A stretch of DNA of 9,926 bases from Gammaproteobacteria bacterium (GTDB lineage: Bacteria; Pseudomonadota; Gammaproteobacteria; Immundisolibacterales; Immundisolibacteraceae). The stretch lies in the NCBI GenBank assembly GCA_003526065.1, contig DQBD01000103.1, forward strand, positions 1 through 9,926. Reading direction: 5' to 3'. Positions 1 to 6,750 of this stretch are shown in pieces. The notes below the pieces were generated by a model that ran no database searches, had not been told where the DNA came from, and worked only from the letters and a program-made list of their open reading frames with translations. The position numbers and the translations under genes are program-made. How positions within the stretch are numbered: the stretch's first letter is position 1; every line of letters begins with the position of its first letter.

Positions 1-1127
1 TGCGTGTGCGCCGGCCGCACACCGGCCTTCTCGGCCGCCGCCAGATACTTGGCGCTGGTGCCGAACACCGTCACCCGCTCCTGCTCGGCAATGTCGAACA
101 GCTCCGCCGGGCGCACGAACGGCGCGCCGTCGTACAGGATCAGCGTGCAGCCGCTGGCCAGCGCGCTGGCCAGCCAGTTCCACATCATCCAGCCGGTGGT
201 GGTGAAGTAGATCAGCCGGTCGGCGCGCTTCAGGTCCGTGTGCAGCACGTGTTCCTTGCGGTGCTGCAGCAGCGTGCCGCCGGCACCGTGCACGATGCCC
301 TTGGGCACGCCCGTGGTGCCGGACGAATACAGCACGTACAGCGGGTGGTCGAACGGCAGCGGCATGAAGGACGGTTCGGTCCCCATGTGCCGCCCGAGCA
401 GCGCATCCCAGTCGTGCAGCGCCACCGGCGCCGTCTGCACGCGCCACGGCCCGTACGGCACCGCCACCACCTGCCGCACCGTCGGCAGGCCGGCGAGGAT
501 TTCCGCCACCGCGGCGCGGCGGTCCTGCGCCTTGCCGTTGTAGTGATAGCCGCCGCAGACGAACACCACCTTCGGCCCGATCTGCCCGAAGCGGTCCAGC
601 ACCGCGCCGGCGCCGAAATCCGGCGAGCACGACGACCACACCGCCCCCACACTCGCCGCCGCCAGCATGGCGACCATCGCCTCCGGGATGTTCGGCAGAT
701 AGCCCGCCACCCGGTCGCCCGGCTGCACGCCGAACGCCCGCAGCGCCGCCGTGAGCGCGCCCACCTGCGCGGCGAGCTGGGCATAACTCAGCTCGCGCCG
801 TGTGCCGGTCTCGTCGCGGAACACCAGCGCCGGATGGTCGTCCCGCCAGCGCAGCAGGTTCTCGGCAAAGTTGAGCGTGGCGCCCGCAAACCAGCGCGCG
901 CCCGGCATGCGGTCCGCATCCTCCAGCACCGCCCGCGGCGGCGCGTGGTGAACGATGCCGCAGAACGCCCACACCGCCTGCCAGAACGCCGCCGGCTGCG
1001 CCACCGACCATTCGTAGAGCCGCGCGTAATCCGCGCCCGGCCGGTAGCGGGCGATGAAGGCACTCAGATTGGCGTCCGCGATGCGCTGCGCGGACGGCTG
1101 CCACAGGGGGTTATCGCTATCGGTCAT
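1..1127 (-). CDS. aacS: Acetoacetyl-CoA synthetase (acetoacetate-CoA ligase), N-terminal part, cut by window edge
   Basis: This cytoplasmic acyl-CoA ligase of the ANL adenylating superfamily activates acetoacetate with ATP and CoA to acetoacetyl-CoA, feeding ketone-body, PHB or leucine-derived carbon into central metabolism. The frame is open for 375 codons and leaves the window still coding; family members are about 650 residues, so the C-terminal part is missing only because of the cut. Visible features are the N-terminal NPLWQPS block (residues 6-12), the [19 protein letters not shown] stretch seen in acetoacetate rather than acetate ligases, the P-loop-like [11 protein letters not shown] (267-277), the TTGWMMWNW segment, and [15 protein letters not shown] near the edge. 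The ATG at 1127 has GAAGG eight bases upstream (1136-1140), which supports this start. It lies downstream of the CDGSH gene on the same strand, but a terminator separates them, so it probably has its own promoter in 1128-1275; I could not pick a convincing one. Acetyl- or propionyl-CoA synthetase is the main alternative, less likely given these motifs. Confidence 0.9.
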   Translation of the reverse strand, partial: MTDSDNPLWQPSAQRIADANLSAFIARYRPGADYARLYEWSVAQPAAFWQAVWAFCGIVHHAPPRAVLEDADRMPGARWFAGATLNFAENLLRWRDDHPALVFRDETGTRRELSYAQLAAQVGALTAALRAFGVQPGDRVAGYLPNIPEAMVAMLAAASVGAVWSSCSPDFGAGAVLDRFGQIGPKVVFVCGGYHYNGKAQDRRAAVAEILAGLPTVRQVVAVPYGPWRVQTAPVALHDWDALLGRHMGTEPSFMPLPFDHPLYVLYSSGTTGVPKGIVHGAGGTLLQHRKEHVLHTDLKRADRLIYFTTTGWMMWNWLASALASGCTLILYDGAPFVRPAELFDIAEQERVTVFGTSAKYLAAAEKAGVRPAHT

Positions 1128-1276
1128 GACCGCAACCTTCAGAAGAGGATGAACAACTCCGTCCCGAAAATTCTTCATCTCGCCGCAGCGGGCGCGCCCG
1201 CACCACGCCGCATGTATCAGGGACTTGGGCCCGCGCGCCGTGCCGGAGCAGCCCTGCCCCGTCCGGCGGCTGCCAG

Positions 1277-1315
1277 AAACGAAAACGCCCGCGTTTTCGC
1301 GTGAAAACGCGGGCG
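1277..1315 (-). terminator. Rho-independent terminator of the CDGSH gene
   Basis: A perfect 13-bp inverted repeat (1286-1298 pairing with 1303-1315) encloses a 4-base loop. Read on the minus strand it is followed immediately by TTTTCGTTT (1277-1285). It begins 22 bases after the stop codon of the CDGSH gene, the expected place for an intrinsic terminator. It separates that gene from the acetoacetyl-CoA synthetase gene downstream. Confidence 0.85.
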
Positions 1316-1336
1316 CCGGGAACGGCAGGACAGTCG

Positions 1337-1573
1337 CTAGAAGGCGCGGTGCGAGCCGTCGCAAAACGGCGGCGTGGTGGTGCGCTTGCAGCCACACCAG
1401 GCCAGTGTGGCCTTCTCGGCCACCGTGTGCTCCAGCGGCATGAAAGCGGTGCCCTTGTGCGCGCCGTCACAGAACGGCTGATCACCCGACCTGCCACAGG
1501 CACACCACCAATAGGTACCGGGCTCGGTTTCCTCGACATAGGGCCCCTTCTGGGCCATGAGCGGTTCGGCCAT
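1337..1573 (-). CDS. Small protein with two CDGSH iron-sulfur motifs
   Basis: A 78-residue protein made almost entirely of two tandem zf-CDGSH motifs. Each gives the three-cysteine, one-histidine ligand set of a [2Fe-2S] cluster: C24-x-C26-x8-C35-x3-H39 (ending CDGAH) and C60-x-C62-x8-C71-x3-H75 (ending CDGSH). CDGSH proteins (mitoNEET relatives) carry redox-active, labile clusters used in electron or cluster transfer; the bacterial role is poorly defined. There is no signal peptide or membrane segment, so it should be cytoplasmic. The ATG at 1573 is chosen because AAGGAG lies six bases upstream (1580-1585); an in-frame ATG at 1588 would lie before that site, and the internal ATG at residue 6 lacks one. 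It forms its own transcription unit, with a TTGACA promoter and a strong terminator, divergent from dusA. The motif assignment is secure; partner and function are unknown. Confidence 0.92.
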   Translation of the reverse strand: MAEPLMAQKGPYVEETEPGTYWWCACGRSGDQPFCDGAHKGTAFMPLEHTVAEKATLAWCGCKRTTTPPFCDGSHRAF

Positions 1574-1579
1574 GCGTTG

Positions 1580-1585
1580 CTCCTT
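1580..1585 (-). promoter_or_regulatory. Shine-Dalgarno of the CDGSH gene
   Basis: AAGGAG on the minus strand, six bases before the ATG at 1573. It decides that start over the in-frame ATG at 1588. Confidence 0.8.
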
Positions 1586-1627
1586 CATGCGGTGGGAACA
1601 GGTACCGGCGGCGCGCCGCCAGGCCCG

Positions 1628-1657
1628 ATCAGACACCCCGCCCCACGCGCGTGTCAA
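1628..1657 (-). promoter_or_regulatory. Promoter of the CDGSH gene
   Basis: On the minus strand there is a perfect -35 hexamer TTGACA (1652-1657). An 18-base spacer follows, then TCTGAT (1628-1633), four of six matches to the -10 consensus. Transcription would begin near 1621, giving a leader of about 48 bases that holds the Shine-Dalgarno. The -35 is strong and the -10 is mediocre. Confidence 0.5.
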
Positions 1658-1676
1658 TCGCCGCCCTGCCCGCTGG

Positions 1677-1690
1677 CACAATATCGCGCC
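1677..1690 (+). promoter_or_regulatory. Possible -10 box of dusA, right next to its ATG
   Basis: CACAAT (1677-1682, four of six matches to TATAAT) is followed by ATCGCGCC and then the dusA ATG at 1691. Transcription from this box would start at about 1689, leaving almost no leader. No good -35 is seen at the correct distance, and no Shine-Dalgarno precedes the ATG. An alternative is a promoter further upstream that I cannot see. Confidence 0.3.
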
Positions 1691-2701
1691 ATGAACACCC
1701 CCTCCCCCGCCCCGCTGTCGCGTCGCCTGTCGGTGGCGCCGATGATGGACTGCACGGACCGCCACGCGCGGTATCTGCATCGCCTGCTTTCGCGCTGCAC
1801 GCTGCTGTACACCGAGATGGTCACCGCCCAGGCACTGCTGCGCGGCGATCCGGATTACCTGCTCGCCTACAGCCCGGCCGAGCATCCGGTGGCGCTGCAG
1901 CTGGGCGGCAGCGACCCGGCGCAGCTGGCGCAGGCGGCGCGCATCGGGGTGGACTTCGGGTATGACGAGATCAACCTCAACGTCGGCTGTCCGTCGGACC
2001 GGGTGCAGTCGGGGCGCTTCGGCGCGTGCCTGATGGCCGAACCCGCGCTGGTCGGCGAGTGCGTGGCGGCCATGCAGGCGGCAGTGGCCGTGCCGGTCAC
2101 GGTGAAATGCCGCATCGGCATCGACCGCACGGACCGCGACCAGGACTTGTTCGACTTTGTCGAGAGTGTGGCCGCGGCCGGCTGCCGGCACTTCACCGTG
2201 CACGCGCGCAAGGCCTGGCTGGATGGCCTCTCACCGCGCGAGAACCGCGAGATCCCGCCGCTGCGCTACGAGACCGTGTACCGCCTGAAACGCCTGCGGC
2301 CGGAACTGGAAATCGTCATCAACGGCGGCATTACCGACCTCGACCAGGCGCTGGCGCACCTCGGGCACGTGGACGGGGTGATGATCGGCCGCGCCGCCTA
2401 TCACTCGCCCTGGCTGCTGGCCGACGTTGACCGGCGCATTTTTGGCGCCGCCACGCCCCCGCCCGAGCGCGCGCAGGTGCTGGCGCAATACATCGGGTAC
2501 ATGGACCACCAGCTCGGCGCCGGCACGCCGATCACCGCGCTGACGCGCCCGCTGCTGGGGCTGTTCCAGGGCCAGCCCGGCGCCCGTGCCTGGCGCCGCA
2601 CGCTCAGCACGCCCGACACGGCGCGTGATCTTGGACGCGTGTGGGCCGCGGCGCAGCATGTGCTGGAGCCAGGCCAGTTGGCCGGGACCTGCGCTGCGTG
2701 A
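1691..2701 (+). CDS. dusA: tRNA-dihydrouridine(20/20a) synthase DusA
   Basis: This FMN-dependent enzyme reduces uridines 20 and 20a in the tRNA D-loop to dihydrouridine using NADPH. The product is 336 residues, the usual DusA length. An N-terminal TIM barrel carries the FMN-site segment VAPMMDCTDRHAR (15-27), LQLGGSDP (69-76), NLNVGCPSDRVQSGRFGA with catalytic Cys100 (95-112), VKCRIGID (138-145), HARKAWLDGLSP (171-182), INGGI (210-214) and GVMIGRAAY (229-237). A helical RNA-binding domain follows from about residue 255. HARKAWLDGLSP and the long REIPPLRY segment favour DusA over DusB or DusC. The ATG at 1691 fits the family N-terminus; frame upstream of it is open but unlike Dus. No Shine-Dalgarno is visible. 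It is a single gene, divergent from the CDGSH gene and convergent with the oxygenase gene across a 125-bp gap (2702-2826). That gap holds only a small CCTCG/CGAGG stem (2738-2750) and no T-tract. Confidence 0.95.
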   Translation: MNTPSPAPLSRRLSVAPMMDCTDRHARYLHRLLSRCTLLYTEMVTAQALLRGDPDYLLAYSPAEHPVALQLGGSDPAQLAQAARIGVDFGYDEINLNVGCPSDRVQSGRFGACLMAEPALVGECVAAMQAAVAVPVTVKCRIGIDRTDRDQDLFDFVESVAAAGCRHFTVHARKAWLDGLSPRENREIPPLRYETVYRLKRLRPELEIVINGGITDLDQALAHLGHVDGVMIGRAAYHSPWLLADVDRRIFGAATPPPERAQVLAQYIGYMDHQLGAGTPITALTRPLLGLFQGQPGARAWRRTLSTPDTARDLGRVWAAAQHVLEPGQLAGTCAA

Positions 2702-2826
2702 GGCAGTAGCACCGTCGCCAGACGCGTCACTCAGACGCCTCGACCCGAGGGCGGGCCTCTGGTGCCGCCACACTCGCCCCGGCGGCGGGCCTTCCGGCCG
2801 ACGCCCGCTCACGGGCCACAGACCGA

Positions 2827-4332
2827 TCAGGCGCCGCTTTCGCGCAGCAGCCGGTCGACCATGGCCTGGTACTGCCCGCGCCGCGGCGTGAAGTAATGCA
2901 ACTGGCGCGACAGGAACGGATCGCCGGCAAAGAAGATCTCGTAGATCTCCTGCCGACCGCCGAATTCGCCGGCCACCGCGTCCCAGGCCAGCTTCATCAC
3001 CTGCACCCGCTCGCGGGCGCTGGCCTGCTCGTTGCCAAGGAACTGTTCAAGATCGCCGGCCGTGGCCGGGTTGTCGAAGTCGGCCTCGGTCGCCGTCATC
3101 ACCAGGCTCGAACTGCCCATCAGACGGATCAGCTCGTTGACCTTGGTGTTCACCTCGGGCAGGAAAAACCGCAGCATCGAGATCCCGACCATGCCACGGC
3201 TCGGCGAGGCGAACAGCGACGCCGTCTCGCGTGCCACGTCCTCCAGCACGAAGCCGGGGTCGGTCTGCTTGGCGAACTCTTCCTGCGCGTGGACGACAAG
3301 TTCCCGGGCGCTGGCCTCGACCAGCCCATCGGCCAGTTCGTTCAGGGCCAGGAATTCACCCAGCAACTCCTGGTAGCGCGGCAGCGCACTGCGGCCGAGC
3401 ACATCCGCCATCTTGCAGGCCAGACCGGTCATGAAGCGCAGCTTGGCCCGCCCGCGGGCGTTGGCCTGCAGCAGCAGGTAGCCGGGAAAGCTCGGGGCCA
3501 TCATGTTGTAGGCCACGATGTCGCGGTAGATGAACACCCGCTCCCAGGGCACCAGCACGTTGTCGAACACGGCCAGCGCGTCACCCTCGTCGAAGCGTTC
3601 GGCGAGCGGCCGGTCGTAGCGGCTGCCGCCGCGGGCGTAGCTCTCGCGGGCGATGAACTTGAGACCCGGCGTCGCCACCGGCACGGCGAAGCACAGGGCA
3701 TAGTCCTCCTCGCCCGGCCGGCGCGGCATGAACGGACCCACCCAGATCTCGTTGCTGACCGGCGCCAGCGTGGACAGCATGCGTGCGCCGCTGACGACGA
3801 TGCCGGCGTCGGTCTCGCGCACCACCTTCAGCGCCCGCTGGGCGGACAGGTCCTTGCCGTAATCGCGCTTCGGATCGACCAGCGTGTGGGTGAGACAGAT
3901 GTCCTCGTCGCGGCAGTATTCCCAGTAGCGGATGGCGTTGTCGGCAAACGCCCTGTCCCGGTGGCCCAGCACGTGCGGGGCAATCACCGCCGCATCGGTG
4001 ACAAAGGCGTTCATGAAGTCCGGCAGGCGGCCCATCAGGCCGTAGGTCGCTTCCTTGCGCGCCGACTCGCCGCGCAGGCGCTGCTGCACCTGGTCCCAGG
4101 TGCGCGCCGGCAGGAAGGAATTGCTGACCGGCCGGCCATCCTTCGGCGAAGGGTAGGTGTAGTCGGCCTGCAGGTCCGGCTGGTGGAAGGCGTCGTAGTG
4201 CGCGCCAATGCTGGCGAGGATGCCGGCCAGCGGCACGTGGCGGGTGACGTCCGCCACGCGTTCCCCGCCGATGTACAGCGCGCGGTCGTCACGAAGGCTC
4301 GCAATGTACTGCGCGCCGGTGCGTATGCCCAT
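2827..4332 (-). CDS. HpaB-type flavin-dependent monooxygenase (4-hydroxyphenylacetate 3-hydroxylase family, large component)
   Basis: A 501-residue protein of the 4-hydroxyphenylacetate 3-monooxygenase/4-hydroxybutyryl-CoA dehydratase family. HpaB-type members are the oxygenase half of two-component systems: they use FADH2 made by a separate reductase (HpaC) to ortho-hydroxylate phenols. Visible blocks are RTGAQYIASL (4-13), GLMGRLPDFMNAF (98-110), CRDEDICLTHTLVDPKRD (140-157) with His149 at the place of the HpaB catalytic histidine, SGARMLSTLAPVSNEI (181-196), VFDNVLVPWERVF (255-267), and the C-terminal helical part with FFLPEVNTKVNELIRLMG (389-406). The ATG at 4332 is preferred because GGAGGAGG (4341-4348) lies eight bases upstream; an ATG at 4353 would lie upstream of it. 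No HpaC, ring-cleavage or catabolic gene is in view, so the substrate is unknown. It starts 96 bp after feoB on the same strand. Without the [4Fe-4S] ligands of 4-hydroxybutyryl-CoA dehydratase checked by alignment, I call only the family. Confidence 0.85.
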   Translation of the reverse strand: MGIRTGAQYIASLRDDRALYIGGERVADVTRHVPLAGILASIGAHYDAFHQPDLQADYTYPSPKDGRPVSNSFLPARTWDQVQQRLRGESARKEATYGLMGRLPDFMNAFVTDAAVIAPHVLGHRDRAFADNAIRYWEYCRDEDICLTHTLVDPKRDYGKDLSAQRALKVVRETDAGIVVSGARMLSTLAPVSNEIWVGPFMPRRPGEEDYALCFAVPVATPGLKFIARESYARGGSRYDRPLAERFDEGDALAVFDNVLVPWERVFIYRDIVAYNMMAPSFPGYLLLQANARGRAKLRFMTGLACKMADVLGRSALPRYQELLGEFLALNELADGLVEASARELVVHAQEEFAKQTDPGFVLEDVARETASLFASPSRGMVGISMLRFFLPEVNTKVNELIRLMGSSSLVMTATEADFDNPATAGDLEQFLGNEQASARERVQVMKLAWDAVAGEFGGRQEIYEIFFAGDPFLSRQLHYFTPRRGQYQAMVDRLLRESGA

Positions 4333-4340
4333 GAGCGGCC

Positions 4341-4348
4341 CCTCCTCC
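4341..4348 (-). promoter_or_regulatory. Shine-Dalgarno of the HpaB-like gene
   Basis: GGAGGAGG on the minus strand, eight bases before the ATG at 4332. It fixes that ATG as the start rather than the in-frame ATG at 4353, whose codons would include this site. Confidence 0.8.
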
Positions 4349-4382
4349 CTCACCGGCCTTCGCTGCGAGACCGTGGCGGAGG

Positions 4383-4412
4383 GTTTTAGCCCGTGGCAGC
4401 CCCCTGACGCAA
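4383..4412 (-). promoter_or_regulatory. Weak candidate promoter between feoB and the HpaB-like gene
   Basis: On the minus strand TTGCGT (4407-4412) is followed after 18 bases by TAAAAC (4383-4388). The hexamers match the consensus at three and four positions. It could drive the oxygenase gene separately from feoAB, but sites this weak occur by chance in GC-rich DNA. Confidence 0.25.
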
Positions 4413-4428
4413 GCGGTACGCGCCTGCC

Positions 4429-6327
4429 TCAGCCACCGAGCCAGAGTGCCGCGCGATAGGCGACGAACGCCGCCAGATACGCCAGGGCAAACAGGTAGCC
4501 GGCCGTCAGGGCGGCGACGCGCCAGCTGTTGGTCTCGCGACGGATGACCGCCAGGGTGCTCAGGCACTGCGGCGCGAACACATACCAGACCAGCAGCGAC
4601 AACGCCGTGGCAAGGCTCCAGTCCTGGGCGATCAGCGGCGTCAGCGTGCCGACCGTGTCCTCGCCGGCCGCCGACAGGGCGTAGACCGTGCCCAGCGCAC
4701 CGACCGCCACTTCGCGCGCCGCCAGACCCGGCACCAGGGCGATGCTGATCTGCCAGTTGAAGCCGATGGGCTCGAACACCACCGCCAGCGCGCGCCCCAG
4801 GGTGCCGGCCAGGCTGTACTCGATGGCCGGCCCGACCGCGCCCGCCGGCGGCGCCGGGAAGCTCGCCAGGAACCACATCAGCACGGTCAAGGCCAGGATG
4901 ATGCCGCCGACACGCCGCACGAACACCACCACCCGCTGCCACAGCCCGATGGCGATGTTGCGCAGCACCGGCCAGTGGTAGTTCGGCAGCTCCATCATCA
5001 GCGTGCGCACCTGGCGCCGCGCGGTCAGGCGCTTGAGCACCCAGGCCACCGTCAGCGCGCCGAGAATGCCGGCCACATACAGTGCCAGCAGCACCAGCCC
5101 CTGCAGTTCCAGCCCGCCCCATACCTCGCGGCGGGGAATGAACGCGCCGATCAGCAGCGCGTACACCGGCAGGCGCGCGGAGCAGGTCATCAGGGGCGCG
5201 ATCAGGATGGTCACCAGGCGGTCGCGCGGGTTGGCGATGGTGCGCGCGGCCATGATGCCGGGAATGGCACAGGCGAAACTCGACAGCAGCGGGATGAACG
5301 AGCGCCCCGACAACCCCACGCCGCCCATCAGGCGGTCCAGCAGGAACGCCGCCCGCGGCAGGTAGCCGGATTCCTCCAGCACCAGAATGAAGAAAAACAG
5401 GATGACGATCTGCGGCAGGAACACCAGCACACCGCCGGCACCGGCAATGACGCCGTCGACAACCAGACTGTGCAGCCAGCCGTCGCCGAGCAGGGAGCCG
5501 GCGAGGCCACCGGCCCAGGCCGTGCCCGCCTCGATCCAGCCCATCGGTGCCTCGGCCCAGGCGAACACCGCCTGGAACACCAGGAACAGCACCAGACCCA
5601 GCAGCAGTGGCCCGGCCAGCGGGTGCAGCACCACCTGATCGATGCGGTCGCTGACCAGGTGCGGCATCGTTTCGTTCAATCCCACGCGCTCGAGAATGGC
5701 GCGTACGGCGGCGTGATCGCCGCGCGGATCGACCTCGGCACCGGGGGCCGCGTCTTCACCGTAGGACGGTTTCGGCCAGGCTGCCCGGTCGCTCAGCAGC
5801 GCCCGCAGCGCCGCGGCGCCGTCGGGCTTGACGGCGACGGTGGGAATGACCGGCACGCCCAGTTCCCGCTCCAGGGCCGCGGCATCCACCGTGATGCCAC
5901 GGCGGGCCGCCAGATCGACCATGTTCAGCGCCACCACGCACGGCAGGCGCAGGCGCTTGACGGCCAGCACCAGGCGCAGGTTGCGCCGCAGGTTGGTGGC
6001 ATCGACCACGCACACGATCAGGTCCGGCCGCTTCTCGCCCACGGCGCGCCCGTAGAGCACATCGGCCGTCACCCGCTCGTCCGGCGAGCGCGGGTTCAGG
6101 CTGTAGGCGCCGGGCAGATCCAGCACCCGCACGTCCTTGCCCGAGCCGGCCGTGAATCGGCCTTCCTTGCGCTCGACCGTCACCCCGGCGTAGTTGGCGA
6201 CCTTCTGCCGACTGCCGGTGAGCCGATTGAACAGTGCGGTCTTGCCGCAGTTGGGGTTGCCCAGCAAGGCCACCAGGGGGTCGGCATGCTGGAAATGCAG
6301 GACCGCCTCTTTGTTCACGACGTTCAC
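4429..6327 (-). CDS. feoB: Ferrous iron transport protein B (FeoB), GTPase-permease
   Basis: This inner-membrane Fe(II) transporter has a cytoplasmic N-terminal G domain. The product is 632 residues, shorter than E. coli FeoB (about 770). G-protein motifs are G1 GNPNCGKT (23-30), the YAGVTVE switch region with Thr50, G3 DLPG (70-73) and G4 NMVD (135-138); a helical linker (about 200-230) follows. Hydrophobic segments lie near 235-257, 288-318, 344-364, 371-397, 411-431, 468-490, 525-551, 572-594 and 604-628. Gate-type motifs with conserved cysteines are SFACAIPGIMAARTI (Cys352), APLMTCSARLPVY (Cys382) and FAPQCLSTLA (Cys588). The start is taken as GTG at 6327, which overlaps the feoA stop as GTGA, with GAGG seven bases upstream; a second GTG at 6318 is possible, and no ATG lies before G1. 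It is translationally coupled to feoA and under the Fur-box promoter. No feoC is seen. Confidence 0.95.
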   Translation of the reverse strand: MNVVNKEAVLHFQHADPLVALLGNPNCGKTALFNRLTGSRQKVANYAGVTVERKEGRFTAGSGKDVRVLDLPGAYSLNPRSPDERVTADVLYGRAVGEKRPDLIVCVVDATNLRRNLRLVLAVKRLRLPCVVALNMVDLAARRGITVDAAALERELGVPVIPTVAVKPDGAAALRALLSDRAAWPKPSYGEDAAPGAEVDPRGDHAAVRAILERVGLNETMPHLVSDRIDQVVLHPLAGPLLLGLVLFLVFQAVFAWAEAPMGWIEAGTAWAGGLAGSLLGDGWLHSLVVDGVIAGAGGVLVFLPQIVILFFFILVLEESGYLPRAAFLLDRLMGGVGLSGRSFIPLLSSFACAIPGIMAARTIANPRDRLVTILIAPLMTCSARLPVYALLIGAFIPRREVWGGLELQGLVLLALYVAGILGALTVAWVLKRLTARRQVRTLMMELPNYHWPVLRNIAIGLWQRVVVFVRRVGGIILALTVLMWFLASFPAPPAGAVGPAIEYSLAGTLGRALAVVFEPIGFNWQISIALVPGLAAREVAVGALGTVYALSAAGEDTVGTLTPLIAQDWSLATALSLLVWYVFAPQCLSTLAVIRRETNSWRVAALTAGYLFALAYLAAFVAYRAALWLGG

Positions 6328-6593
6328 GATGCGGCCTCGACCAGCACGCAGGCCGCTTCGGCCCGACGCAGCGCAAAGGTGGAGGCACCGACGCGGACCA
6401 CCAGCGGATCGCCGCCGGGCAGGCCGCGCGCCAGCAGGCAGACCGGCTCCCCCGGAATGAAGCCGATTTCCTCCAGCCACAGACGCCATTCCGGCAGTTC
6501 CGCTGGCACCTGGATGTCGACGACATGCATCGGCTGGTTCAGATCGAGTCGGTCGAGCGTGACCGCTGGCGAGACGTTGTGAAAGTCGCTCAT
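6324..6593 (-). CDS. feoA: Ferrous iron transport protein A (FeoA)
   Basis: A small cytoplasmic SH3-like protein needed for FeoB activity, probably by contact with FeoB. It is 89 residues, close to the usual 75-90. It shows the FeoA pattern EWRLWLEEIGFIPGEPVCLL (35-54) followed by GDPLVVRVGASTFALRRAEA (61-80) and a terminal valine-rich strand. The ATG at 6593 has no clear Shine-Dalgarno, but it is the only ATG fitting the family length. It is the first gene of the feoAB operon; its TGA stop shares bases with the feoB GTG start, which points to coupled translation. The predicted leader is about 72 bases long. Confidence 0.92.
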   Translation of the reverse strand: MSDFHNVSPAVTLDRLDLNQPMHVVDIQVPAELPEWRLWLEEIGFIPGEPVCLLARGLPGGDPLVVRVGASTFALRRAEAACVLVEAAS

Positions 6594-6663
6594 GACGGTG
6601 TCGGGTGGCGGGCGCGGAAACCGCGGGCATCGCGGTCAAGCGCCGAACAGGTCGGAAAGTTAA

Positions 6664-6678
6664 TGATAACGATTATCA
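6664..6678. promoter_or_regulatory. Fur box controlling feoAB
   Basis: TGATAACGATTATCA contains the perfect inverted repeat TGATAA-CGA-TTATCA and differs from the classical 7-1-7 Fur site (TGATAATnATTATCA) at one base. It covers the -10 hexamer and predicted start of the feoA promoter, so iron-loaded Fur should block transcription. The AT-rich site stands out in very GC-rich surroundings. Confidence 0.9.
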
Positions 6679-6700
6679 GAAACGTCTGCCTTCATGCCAA
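6672..6700 (-). promoter_or_regulatory. feoAB promoter
   Basis: On the minus strand TTGGCA (6695-6700, five of six matches) is followed by an exact 17-base spacer and GATAAT (6672-6677, five of six). Predicted transcription starts near 6665, inside the Fur box. This is the best sigma-70 promoter in the window. Confidence 0.8.
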
Positions 6701-6750
6701 CGCTGCCTGCGCAGCGATGACCCAGACACCGGAGCGCCGGGGCCCGGCGC
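6701..6750. other. Two inverted repeats between the aromatic-pathway gene and the feo promoter
   Basis: CGCTGC-CTGC-GCAGCG (6701-6716, 6-bp arms) abuts the -35 hexamer of the feo promoter. GCGCCGG-GGC-CCGGCGC (6734-6750, 7-bp arms) lies in the 3' flank of the DAHP synthase gene. Neither is followed by a T-tract, so I do not call them intrinsic terminators. They could be a regulator site and an mRNA 3' stem, or chance in GC-rich sequence. I see no gene in the rest of 6594-6820. Confidence 0.35.

Noticed and set aside
1222..1244. Possible sigma-54 promoter (GGCACG followed by GC) upstream of aacS
   Set aside because: The GGCACG half is present on the minus strand, but the downstream half lacks the TTGC core, so the match is partial and expected by chance.
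6..1304. Plus-strand open frame opposite acetoacetyl-CoA synthetase
   Set aside because: It is arginine- and histidine-rich with no family features, while the minus strand reads as an intact ligase up to the window edge.
1574..2203. Upstream extension of the CDGSH frame across the dusA region
   Set aside because: The frame stays open by chance; the CDGSH protein has a proper Shine-Dalgarno and ATG at 1573, and the extension lies opposite dusA.
2738..2750. CCTCG-ACC-CGAGG stem in the dusA/oxygenase gap as a bidirectional terminator
   Set aside because: The stem is only five base pairs and no T-tract follows on either strand.
2896..4389. Long open frame on the plus strand opposite the HpaB-like gene
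   Set aside because: It shares the shadow-frame composition, and the minus strand carries a full-length, motif-bearing family member with a strong Shine-Dalgarno.
4975..6582. Long open frame on the plus strand across feoB and feoA
   Set aside because: It is low-complexity Q/H/R/A-rich translation opposite two certain genes, with no motif or plausible start; a GC-rich shadow frame.
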